Origin: [Leptolyngbya] sp. PCC 7376
GTDB taxonomy: Bacteria; Cyanobacteriota; Cyanobacteriia; Cyanobacteriales; MRBY01
Reading direction: 5' to 3'
Length of the DNA stretch: 64,000 nt
NCBI RefSeq assembly: GCF_000316605.1
Contig: NC_019683.1
Span: forward strand, 2,092,036-2,156,035
Shown: one piece after another, positions 7,945-15,992 of the stretch
Layout of the letters: the number at the start of each line of letters is the position of its first letter
Numbering within the stretch: position 1 is the stretch's first letter
Position numbers and translations under genes: made by a program
The notes under the pieces: generated by a model
Told to the model about the DNA's origin: nothing
The model's database searches: none
What the model saw: only the letters and a program-made list of their open reading frames with translations

Positions 7945-8439
7945 TCACTGCATCCAACGGTCATCATCCCTAAGCCACCAGCCTGCGGGCTTACGCCACG
8001 ATTCTTCTTTTCGTTTCTCAGCTCTTTTCTCTTCTGGAGTCTTATCTTTAAGAATTAATTTCCGTGGAGCTTTTGGCTTACGAGTTGCCATCAATTGTAG
8101 ACAATCACCCATTTTTACAAGAGGAACAACATCTCCTATTTGCAAATCGAATCGCTGTAGAAGCTCTTGAGATATGCTTGTGCCAATACCAATGCTTCCT
8201 ATGTGAGATATGACGCTGACATACTCAATTTCATCTTGTTGATGAGCTGTTTTTAGATGTCCAGATTCTAAGCCATAGATCATCAACTTAATGCCATTGT
8301 CTACTGATGCAAAAGCACAGATATCTCTTACTTTCAAATTAGTCTGAGTCAAAATCTCCTCAGGAAATATAAACCCCACACCAATAGTGCCAACTGATCG
8401 CAACTTGGTTTCCATATGCTTGAAAGCGATTGAAGTCAC
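7945..8439 (-). CDS. Protein with two AbrB-like domains
   Basis: 164 residues. Two similar segments (VGTIGVGFIFPEEIL...LKVRDICAFAS and IGSIGIGTSISQELL...LQIGDVVPLV) look like two SpoVT/AbrB swapped-hairpin units in tandem, each with a GxIGxG strand and a later (I/V)GD turn. A basic, Lys/Arg-rich tail follows (about 130-150) and ends WWLRDDDRW. AbrB folds bind DNA as dimers; a single-chain double domain could do so alone. An alternative start (METKLR) lies 8 codons in. Confidence 0.55.
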   Translation of the reverse strand: MTSIAFKHMETKLRSVGTIGVGFIFPEEILTQTNLKVRDICAFASVDNGIKLMIYGLESGHLKTAHQQDEIEYVSVISHIGSIGIGTSISQELLQRFDLQIGDVVPLVKMGDCLQLMATRKPKAPRKLILKDKTPEEKRAEKRKEESWRKPAGWWLRDDDRWMQ

Positions 8440-8645
8440 TACTATTCTAATCTCGCTAATTGGAATGGTCTGGGGAAGGAGGCGATCGCCTAGTAGTCGT
8501 TATCATAGGAGCACAAGCCTTAAACCTAAGTGAAGTGTTATGGTTGCAACCCCTATCAAACTAAATACGCAATAATCTATCGGTGAGCAACAGGTCATTT
8601 TCCACAAATTAAGTTGAGAAGAGTATCTCCAAATATTCAATAATT

Positions 8646-9281
8646 CTAGAAACTATTTTTTTGAAGAACAATATTAAACATTGTAGGAATCTCATTGTGA
8701 TATGGCTGCTTAAGCATTTGAATTATTCTGACTGGCAGATCAGCAATAGCTCTTTCATAGCTTTTGCTATCAGTTTTCCAAACGCGCTCGCTTACAGAAA
8801 AGATGCAGTAGCCCATTGGTTTAATAATTCTGATGACATCACCTAAAGCCTGAGAGTTTGGATCTCCCGCTCGTCGATAATCCTCATCACCCGCAAATAC
8901 TCCTGCTGCTATCACGACGTCATATTTGGAATTAGAGTAAGGCATATCGAAAACATCGCAACAAACTAGTGATTTATAAATCCCTTTGCTTTCGGCGATT
9001 TTTAACATCTCTTCAGAAAAATCGCAGCCATCAATTTCTAACTCCCCATGGTGTCTGAGAAAAATGGCTTCTCCGACCAGACCAGTACCACAACCAATAT
9101 CAAGATATGCGCCTTTATCTATAAGCGATAGAGCCGTACTCGCGAGTAGTTCAGGTGCTTGATAATTCGCTGATTGCACTCCTTCATCATAAGTCGCAGC
9201 CCAAGAATCATATGAACCTTTAGTAGATAATGACTGTCTTAAATTTTGTGTGAAATTTTGTTTTTTCTGCTGATCTTTCAT
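8646..9281 (-). CDS. Class I SAM-dependent methyltransferase
   Basis: 211 residues. Motif I is YLDIGCGTGLVGEAIF; acidic EIDGCDFSEEML follows beta-2, and YDVVIAAGVF is motif IV. The fold is the Methyltransf_11/25 type. The N-terminal YDSWAATYDEGV is seen in small-molecule and williams-beuren-type methyltransferases. The substrate is not evident. It stands alone, with an IS1 element downstream of its promoter side. Confidence 0.85.
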   Translation of the reverse strand: MKDQQKKQNFTQNLRQSLSTKGSYDSWAATYDEGVQSANYQAPELLASTALSLIDKGAYLDIGCGTGLVGEAIFLRHHGELEIDGCDFSEEMLKIAESKGIYKSLVCCDVFDMPYSNSKYDVVIAAGVFAGDEDYRRAGDPNSQALGDVIRIIKPMGYCIFSVSERVWKTDSKSYERAIADLPVRIIQMLKQPYHNEIPTMFNIVLQKNSF

Positions 9282-9506
9282 CTTTTCTCCTTAACAAATA
9301 CCCACCATAGAAGTTTGGCGTCTACCTACGCTTATAGTAATTTGCGCATTAACAGGGAAAAGATTAGATACTTAATTTTTGCCCAATTCCGAGTTTGCGG
9401 TACCTCAGCAATAGGAAAACTGCTATAGAGATGTGACCGAAATACAGAACGCAGCCATTCATTCTACATATGCTGTCGTTAGATAATGCCCAACAGCTTC
9501 AATAAA

Positions 9507-10269
9507 GGGCGTTGGTGAATTGAGGTATGAATCTATGAGGGTCGAGGGATAGGAACATCCCAGAACTTGAGATAGTGAATCAGCAATCGAATCGAATGCT
9601 CTAACATTTCCACAGACTTTGAATAACATAAGGTCTTTCGATGGAGTCGAGCGAGATAATGCCGCAATCGAGTGTTCTCTCCTTCGACTCGAGTCATATA
9701 GGTCTTACTGACAATCTGGTCCCCATCGGGTACAAAGATGGGATAAACTTTCCAGCCATCTGTGACGTAAAAGAAGCATCTCCAGAGACTAACGATTGCC
9801 CATAGTGGCTTGAATGTCTCTGCACTTCTGTCACCAATAGTCCAAGCAAGAATACCTGGTTGAAAGTGGTCTACTGCTGTCCAGAGCCAGACCTTGTTTT
9901 TTTAGCACCGACGAATGTTTGAAGTTCATCGAGTTCCCCGACCTGAGGCATCTCTTCCGGTTCATAAGCATCAGGCAGCAATGCACCGACTTGTTTGACC
10001 CAAGTGATGACGGTAGTGTGGTGCACTCCTTTCACTCGTTCAATGGCTCGAAAGCCCATACCGTTGACATACATTTTGAGGCATTCACGTTTGAAGGCAT
10101 TTGAGTAGCCGAGCTGACTATAGTGGTCGATAAACTGACGACCGCAATCTACACAGATGTGATTCTGTTTGCCTTTTTTCTTTCCGTTCTTACGGATATG
10201 AGTAGATTGGCATTCTGGACATTCCATTGAGTCAACAACCTCCATTCATACCTCTATTCTGCAACGCCC
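9507..10269 (-). mobile_element. IS1-family element
   Basis: A 763-bp element. The terminal inverted repeats start GGGCGTTG and share GAGGTATGAAT further in (left from 9507, right from 10269). AATAAA is directly repeated outside both ends. Size and gene layout (InsA frame, slippery A run, InsB frame) are those of IS1. It sits in a sequence that resembles the region downstream of the TROVE gene. Confidence 0.85.
9533..10245 (-). CDS. IS1-family transposase (InsA-B', frameshifted)
   Basis: The InsA part has a zinc finger (CPECQSTHIRKNGKKKGKQNH, CVDCGRQF) and a helix-turn-helix (GFRAIERVKGVHHTTVITWVK). It ends after LDELQTFVGAKK. A -1 shift in the A run at about 9897-9903 continues into InsB: KVWLWTAVDHFQPG, YVTDGWKVYP, then VEGENTRLRHYLARLHRKTLCYSKS and a stop at 9533. 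The product is a normal-length IS1 DDE transposase. Confidence 0.87.
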
Positions 10270-10280
10270 AATAAAGAAAG

Positions 10281-10352
10281 ACAGATACCCTGAAGGATAT
10301 CTGCATTAAGTCTAGTTTTGAGAACTTTTTAAAGATCACCTTTGGCGATCGT
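10281..10352 (-). repeat. Duplicated 3' end and terminator of a TROVE gene
   Basis: The terminator stem CAGATACCCTGAAGGATATCTG (10281-10302) and the coding tail TIAKGDL-stop (10329-10352) closely match the end of the TROVE gene (AIANGDL-stop plus its terminator at 11994-12021), in the same order and orientation. About 80 percent of aligned bases agree. This looks like the scar of a second TROVE copy or of a local duplication. Confidence 0.65.
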
Positions 10353-10371
10353 CCCTCACCCAAACAAACCA

Positions 10372-10977
10372 TTACCAGATCTTTGCCATGGGTAACTGAA
10401 AATTAGGTAGCTCAGGATCGCCATTAACGACATCCGGGTTTTCGAGGATTTGTGGCGTTTGATTAGGGCGATAGATATAAACGGTTTTATTTCGACGATC
10501 AATTAACCAACCTAGAGCAACACCATTTTTCAGATACTCTTCCATTTTTGCCTGTAGACCTTTGAGAGTGTCACTTTTTGACCGTAGCTCGATGACAAAA
10601 TCTGGACAGACTGGCGCAAAAGATGACTTTTCTTCTTCTGATAAAGCCTCCCATTTTTCCTTTCGCATCCACGACGCATCCGGCGATCGCATGGCACTAT
10701 TTGGCAAAGTAAAACCAGCACTAGAATCAAATCCTAAACCTGTTCCATCTTTCTCCGCCCAAATGCCCAGCTGTACAGCCAAATTAAAATTTCGATTGCC
10801 CGTATCCGAAAAAGCTGGGGGCATAACAATCACTTCTCCTGTGGCGGTGCGCTCGATGCGTAAATCTCGGTTGGCAAGACAAAACTCATAAAATTCTTCT
10901 TGGCTCATCGGTTTACTAGCAGGCAGTGAAACAGTTAGAGGTGTAGTTTCAGACTGGATTCGTAATGTTGTTGCCAT
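10372..10977 (-). CDS. Uma2-family putative restriction endonuclease
   Basis: 201 residues from the ATG at 10977; the frame upstream runs into IS DNA. The Uma2/DUF820 pattern is clear: MSQEEFYEFC, a GEVIVMPP strand, RSPDASWM (catalytic Asp), FVIELRSKSDTLKGLQAKMEEY (E-x-K-like) and GWLIDRRNKTVYIYRP. The fold is PD-(D/E)XK. These genes are highly multiplied in cyanobacteria and their role is unclear. The IS630 element at 11015 sits only about 37 bp upstream of the start and probably removed the native promoter. Confidence 0.88.
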   Translation of the reverse strand: MATTLRIQSETTPLTVSLPASKPMSQEEFYEFCLANRDLRIERTATGEVIVMPPAFSDTGNRNFNLAVQLGIWAEKDGTGLGFDSSAGFTLPNSAMRSPDASWMRKEKWEALSEEEKSSFAPVCPDFVIELRSKSDTLKGLQAKMEEYLKNGVALGWLIDRRNKTVYIYRPNQTPQILENPDVVNGDPELPNFQLPMAKIW

Positions 10978-11014
10978 CGTAAACCTACTCGGTTGAAGAC
11001 TTTTTTCTATTTTA

Positions 11015-11961
11015 TAGCAGGCAAGGAGTGGGTTAAGACAGAATAGGATAGAAGCAATAAACATAGATGCCATGCCTGCTCCCCATAGTCTTGATTTACG
11101 CCTAAAAGCTGTTGCCGCCTTCGATAAAGGTGAACGAAAAAGTGATATCTGTCGCTTCTTTGGTATTAGCCGAAATACGCTAGACCTGTGGCTGAAACGA
11201 CGAGAGAAAATCGGTTCAGTCGCTCCGAAGACAGATTACCGTCGAGGCCCTCAACCGAAGATTAATGATCTAGATGCTTTTCGTGCTTTTGCAGAGAAAT
11301 ATGGGCATCTAACCCAGAAGGAAATGGCGGAGAAATGGCCAGAGTCTATTAGTGATGCATCCAGACGTGAAGCTCTACGGAAAATTGAATTTACTCGAAA
11401 AAAAAGACCTATCGATATCAAGAGAGAGATAAAGAATTAGAAAAAGCATTTGTGGCACAACTGAAGCAGTATGTCCAAGAACGACTCGTATATATCGATG
11501 AAAGTGGATTTGATAATACCTTAGATTATGGGTATGGCTACTGCCATAAGTCAGAGAGGTTTATCGCAGAGAAGTTAGGTCATCGTACAGAACGAGTTAG
11601 CGTGATTGGAGGATGGCGAGAGGGAGAGCAGATAGCACCGATGGTATTTGAGGGCTATGCCAACAGCGCCTTAGTTTGCCAATGGGTAGAGGATTGCTTA
11701 GTGCCAGAGTTGATTCCGGGTCAAATTATTATTCTGGATAATGCCAGTTTTCATCCAAAGGAAAGAATACAAACATTGGTGGCGAAGGCAGGATGTGAAG
11801 TGATATTTTTGCCACCCTACTCACCACACCTGAACAAGATAGAGAAGTTTTGGGGGAGGTTAAAGAAGGAGGTAAGTAAGCTCATCAAGAAGACTGAGGA
11901 TTTGTTCGATGCCATCAGAATAGCCTTCTGTTCTATGTCCTAACCTTCTCCTTCGCTGCTA
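11015..11961 (+). mobile_element. IS630-family element
   Basis: A 947-bp element whose ends read TAGCAGGCAAGGAG (left) and TAGCAGCGAAGGAG (right, inward), with TA beside both ends. It carries a two-frame transposase. The first 66 bp reappear as a mini-element at 25547-25612. Confidence 0.85.
11072..11943 (+). CDS. IS630-family transposase, -1 frameshift type
   Basis: The first frame (122 codons) is the helix-turn-helix part (HSLDLRLKAVAAFDKGERKSDICRFFGISRNTLDLWLKRR). A run of eight A at about 11398-11405 allows a -1 shift that joins RKKKTYRYQERDKELEKAF to the catalytic domain. The latter has VYIDESGFD, IILDNASFH and LPPYSPHLNKIEKFW, the complete DDE set. Both halves are otherwise intact. Confidence 0.86.
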
Positions 11962-11993
11962 TAGTAGCGATCGCCTATCCATTTGCCCAACAG

Positions 11994-12021
11994 AAAAACA
12001 GATACCCCGAAGGATATCTGC
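11994..12021 (-). terminator. Terminator of the TROVE gene
   Basis: On the minus strand the stem CAGATATCC/GGGTATCTG closes a TTCG loop and is followed by TTTTT, 15 bp after the TROVE stop codon. Confidence 0.88.
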
Positions 12022-12035
12022 ATTGAGTTTAGGTT

Positions 12036-13634
12036 TTAAAGATCACCATTGGCGATCGCCTGAATGATTTTAGGCATAGAAGGATCGAAGCCACCTAAAT
12101 CCCAAGAATTACGATCTTTAGGATCCACCAAACTTAATTTGTAGGGAGCAAGGGTCACATAAACCGCTTTCACATCAGGATTGACCTTACGGCGATACTT
12201 CTCCAACACTTGGCTAGGCTGAGAACCTGCCCAGGATTCGCAGTCTGTCCAGAAGCAAATCACATCTGCCCAGAACTTATGCTTGATGGCCCACTTGTAG
12301 GCACAGGACGCATCAGTCCCACCAAAGTTTTGATTGGTTGTCTTCTGCATCGCAGATTGGAAGCTATCGGATGCCGTGATACCCAAATCCTTGAAAGAAG
12401 TAGAGAAACCACGAATCGCATAGTTTTTCTCTGCTTTTGCACTCACCAAGGCGAATACTGTCGCAATTTCAGCGCAAGTCAGATTGACCGAACTCACGGT
12501 ATAGCAAGACATCGAGCCAGAGACATCCACTGCATGCAAGAAGGTTTTTTCTGTAGGTGCCACTGTATCGAAGGACATCTCTAGAGCGCGCTCCAGGATA
12601 TCCACAATACGAGGGATAACAGTCCAAGTTTTCTTGCTACGACCCAACTTACCGCCGGACTGATAAGTCTTTAATGCCTTCAGCACATCGATAGGATGGA
12701 TACGACCTTTACGGAGGCGATTTCTGTCATTTAGCACAGATGCAACGTACTTCAACTGTTTGTTGTAGTGAGCGCGCAATACACCAATTTCAGTTAGGGA
12801 ACCAAGGTTACGCAACAACGCACCAATAGGCATACCCTGCATCAATAGTTTCCAGGCACCTTCATCCATCTCACCAATAGGTGCAACCATCTCATGGGTT
12901 AAACGACCCTCGGCGATCGCCTTTTTAGTTTGGCTAGGATTACGCTTGAGCCATTCGTACCACCAGATTTGTTGCAAAGCATCAGAAGGCGCTTGCTTAG
13001 GCAAAACATCCCAACCCTTTACCACCCAGTTATAGAGCGTTTGGTGATCATCAGTGGCAGGTTTTACGTGAAACAGACGCAACACATCGCGATTCGTGAA
13101 ACCATGACGTTGTTGATATTTCAGCAATTGGTACGCCAAGGATTTCACATTGGCATTACTCAACCAAGATGTACCGCACTCACGCACCACCTTACCGAAA
13201 CCACGCAACGCCTTGGAATAGCTCAACCATTCATAAAAATGGCTTCCAGTACGCACAATCTGCGGAAAAATTTCCATAAATGCTCGTTTCGCATCGGGAG
13301 ATTCGCCCATAGATAACAACGTCAACGCATAGATAGGTGCACTGTTATTAATCGCATGACCATCACTGGCATAGGCAATTTCCTTTGCAACTCGTGCAGG
13401 ATCTGCTGCTACACATTGATTAACAACCTGGGTGAACTCACCTGTCAGCTCATGCTTATCCGCATAAAAAGTACTTTGGGCTGTCCCAATCAATAAACAA
13501 CGCTTTAACATTGCCCACATACCAGGGTCGAAATGATAACCACCGGAACGACCTTTCAGCATTTCAGTTTCACGGCCAGGGATAGGCTGAGACTGAGGTG
13601 TGTTTTTACGGGAAGTGAAAAATTTATATGACAT
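12036..13634 (-). CDS. TROVE-domain protein (Ro60/Rsr-like RNA-binding ring)
   Basis: 532 residues, the usual size of Ro orthologues. The N-terminal two thirds is the TROVE HEAT-repeat ring (GGYHFDPGMWAMLKRCLLIGT, FYADKHELT, LRGFGKVVRE, RRRHG-like QQRHGFTNRDVLRLFH, RLTHEMVAP). The C-terminal third is a vWA domain with an intact MIDAS (DVSGSMS, then NFGGTDAS and WTDCES). Bacterial Rsr proteins bind Y RNAs and modulate exoribonucleases such as PNPase and tRNA or rRNA maturation. Six tRNA-like RNAs lie directly upstream on the same strand, the first ending 57 bp before the ATG, which strongly suggests they are its RNA partners. Confidence 0.93.
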   Translation of the reverse strand: MSYKFFTSRKNTPQSQPIPGRETEMLKGRSGGYHFDPGMWAMLKRCLLIGTAQSTFYADKHELTGEFTQVVNQCVAADPARVAKEIAYASDGHAINNSAPIYALTLLSMGESPDAKRAFMEIFPQIVRTGSHFYEWLSYSKALRGFGKVVRECGTSWLSNANVKSLAYQLLKYQQRHGFTNRDVLRLFHVKPATDDHQTLYNWVVKGWDVLPKQAPSDALQQIWWYEWLKRNPSQTKKAIAEGRLTHEMVAPIGEMDEGAWKLLMQGMPIGALLRNLGSLTEIGVLRAHYNKQLKYVASVLNDRNRLRKGRIHPIDVLKALKTYQSGGKLGRSKKTWTVIPRIVDILERALEMSFDTVAPTEKTFLHAVDVSGSMSCYTVSSVNLTCAEIATVFALVSAKAEKNYAIRGFSTSFKDLGITASDSFQSAMQKTTNQNFGGTDASCAYKWAIKHKFWADVICFWTDCESWAGSQPSQVLEKYRRKVNPDVKAVYVTLAPYKLSLVDPKDRNSWDLGGFDPSMPKIIQAIANGDL

Positions 13635-13691
13635 AACAACTCTGTCCCTTTCGGGAGAATGAATTTAAAAATAAGGCCCCAGATGGGGAAG

Positions 13692-13817
13692 GGAGATGAG
13701 CAGGAGTTGAACCCGCATCTCGGCGGACAAAAGGGGAGTTCGTTCAAAAGCGATAACCTTTAGTCCTGCGGCCTGATTAGGCAAAAAATTGTGCTCTACC
13801 GTTGAGCTACCATCTCC
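13692..13817 (-). ncRNA. tRNA-like RNA 1, candidate Y RNA
   Basis: Acceptor stem GGAGATG/CATCTCC, D arm GCTC-AACGGTA-GAGC and T arm GCGGG-TTCAACT-CCTGC form a tRNA body. Between D arm and T arm, instead of a 17-base anticodon arm, there are about 75 bases. They include a hairpin GCCT-AATC-AGGC followed by CGCAGGACTAAAGGTTATCGC, related to the module of the other five units (motif GCCGCAG). No CCA is encoded. It is closest to the TROVE gene and the most diverged copy. Confidence 0.7.
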
Positions 13818-13837
13818 ATGGCTTTATGTGTGAATCG

Positions 13838-13944
13838 TGGACAGGGGGAGATTCGAACTCCCGACCGGTAATCCTCATTCTTCGACCCGAAAGGGGTAAG
13901 AAAACGAAAAGGTAAAACTGCTCTACCCACTGAGCTACCTGCCC
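13838..13944 (-). ncRNA. tRNA-like RNA 2, candidate Y RNA
   Basis: Acceptor GGGCAGG/CCTGTCC, D arm GCTC-AGTGGGTA-GAGC, T arm GGGAG-TTCGAAT-CTCCC. The region of the anticodon arm is replaced by a stem-loop TTCTT-ACCC-loop-GGGT-CG-AAGAA (13873-13904) followed by TGAGGATTACCG. It contains GTCGAAG, matching the Ro-binding GNCGAAG element reported for bacterial Y RNAs. There is no room for a normal anticodon arm, so it should not act in translation. Confidence 0.75.
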
Positions 13945-13964
13945 AAGTTATTTAGTTGTGGTTT

Positions 13965-14090
13965 TGGCAAGCGGAGGAGGAATCGAACCTCCATCTCTCG
14001 CTTAACAGGCGATAACCCTAAATTCGGCGACCCGCTTGGGTAAGTTTTTGAATAAGGGGGATAAGTGTTTTGCCATTAAACTATCCGCTT
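13965..14090 (-). ncRNA. tRNA-like RNA 3 with Asn-type anticodon arm
   Basis: Acceptor AAGCGGA/TCCGCTT with encoded GCCA end, D arm GTTT-AATGGCA-AAAC, T arm GGAGG-TTCGATT-CCTCC. The shared hairpin module (ACCC-AAGC-GGGT-CGCCG, 14018-14046) is inserted between the D arm and a proper anticodon arm TCGC-CTGTTAA-GCGA. T33 and GTT would read as asparagine. It may be a tRNA with an extra domain or a Y RNA that mimics one. Confidence 0.75.
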
Positions 14091-14101
14091 ATGTTTTGTG
14101 T

Positions 14102-14230
14102 TGGTGAACGAAGGGGGATTCGAACCCCCATCTCCCGCGTGGTATGCGATAACCCTAAATTTCGGCGACCCGTGAGAGTAAGTTAGTGAATAAGGGAAAA
14201 TAAGGTGTTCTTCCGTTGAACTATTCGCTC
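14102..14230 (-). ncRNA. tRNA-like RNA 4, candidate Y RNA
   Basis: Acceptor GAGCGAA/TTCGTTC with ACCA encoded, D arm GTTC-AACGGAA-GAAC, T arm GGGGG-TTCGAAT-CCCCC. The module (CTAACTT-ACTC-TCAC-GGGT-CGCCGAAATTTAG, about 14155-14186) precedes a small arm TCGC-ATACCAC-GCGG that resembles an anticodon arm (T33, ACC). It is a close relative of unit 3. Confidence 0.75.
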
Positions 14231-14247
14231 ATGTTGATGGTTGGTTT

Positions 14248-14350
14248 TGGTGGACAAGAGGGGATTTGAACCCCGCATCCTTAGCTACCGATAATCTCCA
14301 CTCCGCGACCCGAAATGGGTAAGTGATGAACAGAGAAGGAAACCTCGCCC
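14248..14350 (-). ncRNA. tRNA-like RNA 5, D arm missing
   Basis: Acceptor GGGCGAG/CTTGTCC (with two G-U pairs) and encoded ACCA; T stem GGGG-TTCAAAT-CCCC. No D arm can be found between acceptor and the next stem. TCCTT/AAGGA pairs where an anticodon stem would be and encloses the module hairpin CACTT-ACCC-ATTTC-GGGT-CGCGGAGTG (14297-14327). It is the shortest unit and could be decayed or a minimal form. Confidence 0.65.
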
Positions 14351-14358
14351 AAGTGTTG

Positions 14359-14491
14359 AGGCGTAGCAGAGGAGGAATCGAACCTCCAATTCCAGCTCCC
14401 TTCGATAATCCTCATTCTTCGACCCAGATTGGGTAAGTGAGTTGAACAAGGTTATTTAAGCTGGCGCCTCACCAATTTGACCTTCTGCTAC
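14359..14491 (-). ncRNA. tRNA-like RNA 6, candidate Y RNA (first in array)
   Basis: Acceptor GTAGCAG/CTGCTAC (perfect), a D-arm-like GGTCAAATTGGTGAGGC, T arm GGAGG-TTCGATT-CCTCC. A six-pair stem CCAGCT/AGCTGG stands at the anticodon-stem position; its loop of about 60 bases carries the module CTCACTT-ACCC-AATCT-GGGT-CGAAGAATGAG (14411-14441). It contains GTCGAAG. It is the most upstream unit and so likely the first transcribed. Confidence 0.75.
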
Positions 14492-14880
14492 TTTCGATTG
14501 GGTTGTGTCCCGTTCGATGTCTTTAATTTACGGGCACTGTTTACCCCTATTCCAATCAAGGGGCGATCGCCTGAAATATCTACACCACAAGCACTTTGAA
14601 ATAGGGGTGATGATTTGAGTTAGGGTCTCCCCCTAACTTTGTCGAGATTTTGAAGTTATTAGAAAAATATACAGAGATAGAACTCATCGCATGCGCAACA
14701 AACCCTCTTCATAGATAAACTCGACCAATTACTCCATAACAATATTTTTACTATCAAGAGCTATTTTAGAAAATTAAGATTAGCGCTATGGCATTAATTT
14801 TCTAAAATAGCTCTCTGCTTCTATATAAATAGATAATAAAAAATCTATTTTAACTAGATAGCTATTGATTCCATGTAGTT
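14492..14880. other. Upstream region of the tRNA-like RNA array
   Basis: It should hold the promoter for the array and perhaps for TROVE. It contains a hairpin GTTAGGG-tctcc-CCCTAAC (about 14619-14637), an inverted pair ACCCCTATT/AATAGGGGT about 40 bp apart, one HIP1 site, and the perfect 20-bp inverted repeat at 14758-14813. No ORF is evident. A -10/-35 pair could not be picked with confidence. Confidence 0.5.
14758..14813. repeat. Perfect 20-bp inverted repeat with 16-base loop
   Basis: GAGCTATTTTAGAAAATTAA at 14758-14777 is exactly complementary to 14794-14813. The loop holds TAGCGCTA. No T run follows on either side, so a plain terminator is unlikely. A mini-transposon end pair or a regulator site are alternatives. 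It separates the RNA array from the broken gene at 14881. Confidence 0.85.
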
Positions 14881-15692
14881 TTATTTATCAACTAAATTTC
14901 TAATATCAAAGTACTCACGAAGCACAATTTTTTCATAAGTGCCACATGTATATGTATATTTCATTTTTGTACCTTCATTCATTAAATCACCAATTTCACA
15001 GATGATTTGCAATATAGGTGTTCGATCAAATGATTTCAAATATTCTCTTTCATTGATTAGAGTATGAGCAATTCCATTATTTCTTATCTTTGTTTTGATA
15101 GGATTAATAAGGACTCGAAATGACTTCATTTTTTCATTAAGCTGTTTGATTTTACATTGATCTTTCCAAGTCTTATACAATTCGGTTCTCGCTGAATAAA
15201 AAGACCATGTACCTTTCATATCATCATCTAATCTAACGTGAGTTCGGGTTAAGGAATTAGGATGAAATTCCGACAAGTTAGCCTGAAACTCCTATAAATC
15301 AAGAGTTTGTTTGGAATTTTATCTATGTACTGATTCGCAACAAAGCATTCTAATTGAAAATATCGTATTGATTGGGCTCAATCAGTAGAATATTGCATAA
15401 AATAATCGCTGCTCAATAAAGAATCAAGAAGCCTCAAACCCAGATTGGGAAAGACTTGTTTCCTGTTGTTCTTATCCCGAACTCACGTTAATCTACATAT
15501 TCTGAGAACAATGTTTTTAAATATTGCTTCAATAGAAAACATTATATTTCCTAATTCCCATCAAGTGTCTATCTTATCCAAAAGTCCTTCTGGATCTTTT
15601 ATTTTGTCATATACAAAATTTGCAATCAAAAGATCATTTATCTCTTCATATATTTTGTCAATGTTAGCTTGTTTTTTTGATGGTTTATTCAT
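14881..15692 (-). pseudogene. Unknown protein gene split by a MITE
   Basis: The two coding pieces are 15692-15490 (MNKPSKKQANIDKIYEEIND...) and 15234-14881 (LDDDMKGTWSFYSARTELY...FDIRNLVDK). A 255-bp MITE with a 5-bp target duplication (AATCT) lies between. Removing it and one AATCT restores the frame (ICRLDDDMKG). A TGA codon after KIDT in the first piece is a second lesion. The protein would be about 185 residues; I do not recognise a family. Codon use is AT-rich compared with its neighbours. Confidence 0.7.
15235..15489 (+). mobile_element. MITE with IS982 ends, copy 1
   Basis: 255 bp with no coding capacity. Both ends carry the IS982 terminal repeat (AACGTGAGTTCGGG and, inward from the right, AACGTGAGTTCGGGATAAG) and AATCT is duplicated outside (15230-15234, 15490-15494). 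A diverged relative lies inverted at 35624-35856. It is presumably moved by the IS982 transposases present here. Confidence 0.88.
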
Positions 15693-15770
15693 GCTTTTTT
15701 ATGAACTCGGAAAATAATTTAGAGACAAATATAATGTTCAATTCAATATCTAATCTATCTTAAACTCATT

Positions 15771-15992
15771 TATTTGGTTCTATAGTGAATGCCGAGTAAG
15801 ATTTCTTTGGGATTGCCTTGGGCTTGATAGGTGGTATAGAGGAGATAGGGGAAGCCAAACATTCCACCAAGGAAAATACTCAGAAAACCAAAGACAAATC
15901 CTTTGAGCGAAAAACCTTCTCGCCATGAAATCCATGTGCCGAGCAACAAGAGGTGAATTAGAAAATCTGTGTTGAACTGCGATCACTAATTT
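15771..15992 (-). pseudogene. 3' fragment of a membrane protein gene
   Basis: The minus-strand frame reads FLIHLLLLGTWISWREGF, then KGFVFGFLSIFLGGMFGF, then PYLLYTTYQAQGNPKEILLG and a stop at 15771. Two membrane helices and a conserved-looking tail suggest a small integral membrane protein. The 5' part is cut off by the IS982 end at 15993. I do not recognise the family with certainty. Confidence 0.65.

Noticed and set aside
13700-14490. Group I or group II introns in the tRNA-like array
   Set aside because: The inserted parts are only about 50-75 bases and lack the P3/P7 core or domain V, so no known self-splicing intron fits.
13692-14491. Ordinary translation tRNAs or a phage-type tRNA cluster
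   Set aside because: Most units lack a usable anticodon arm and share an extra conserved hairpin, which a normal tRNA set would not.
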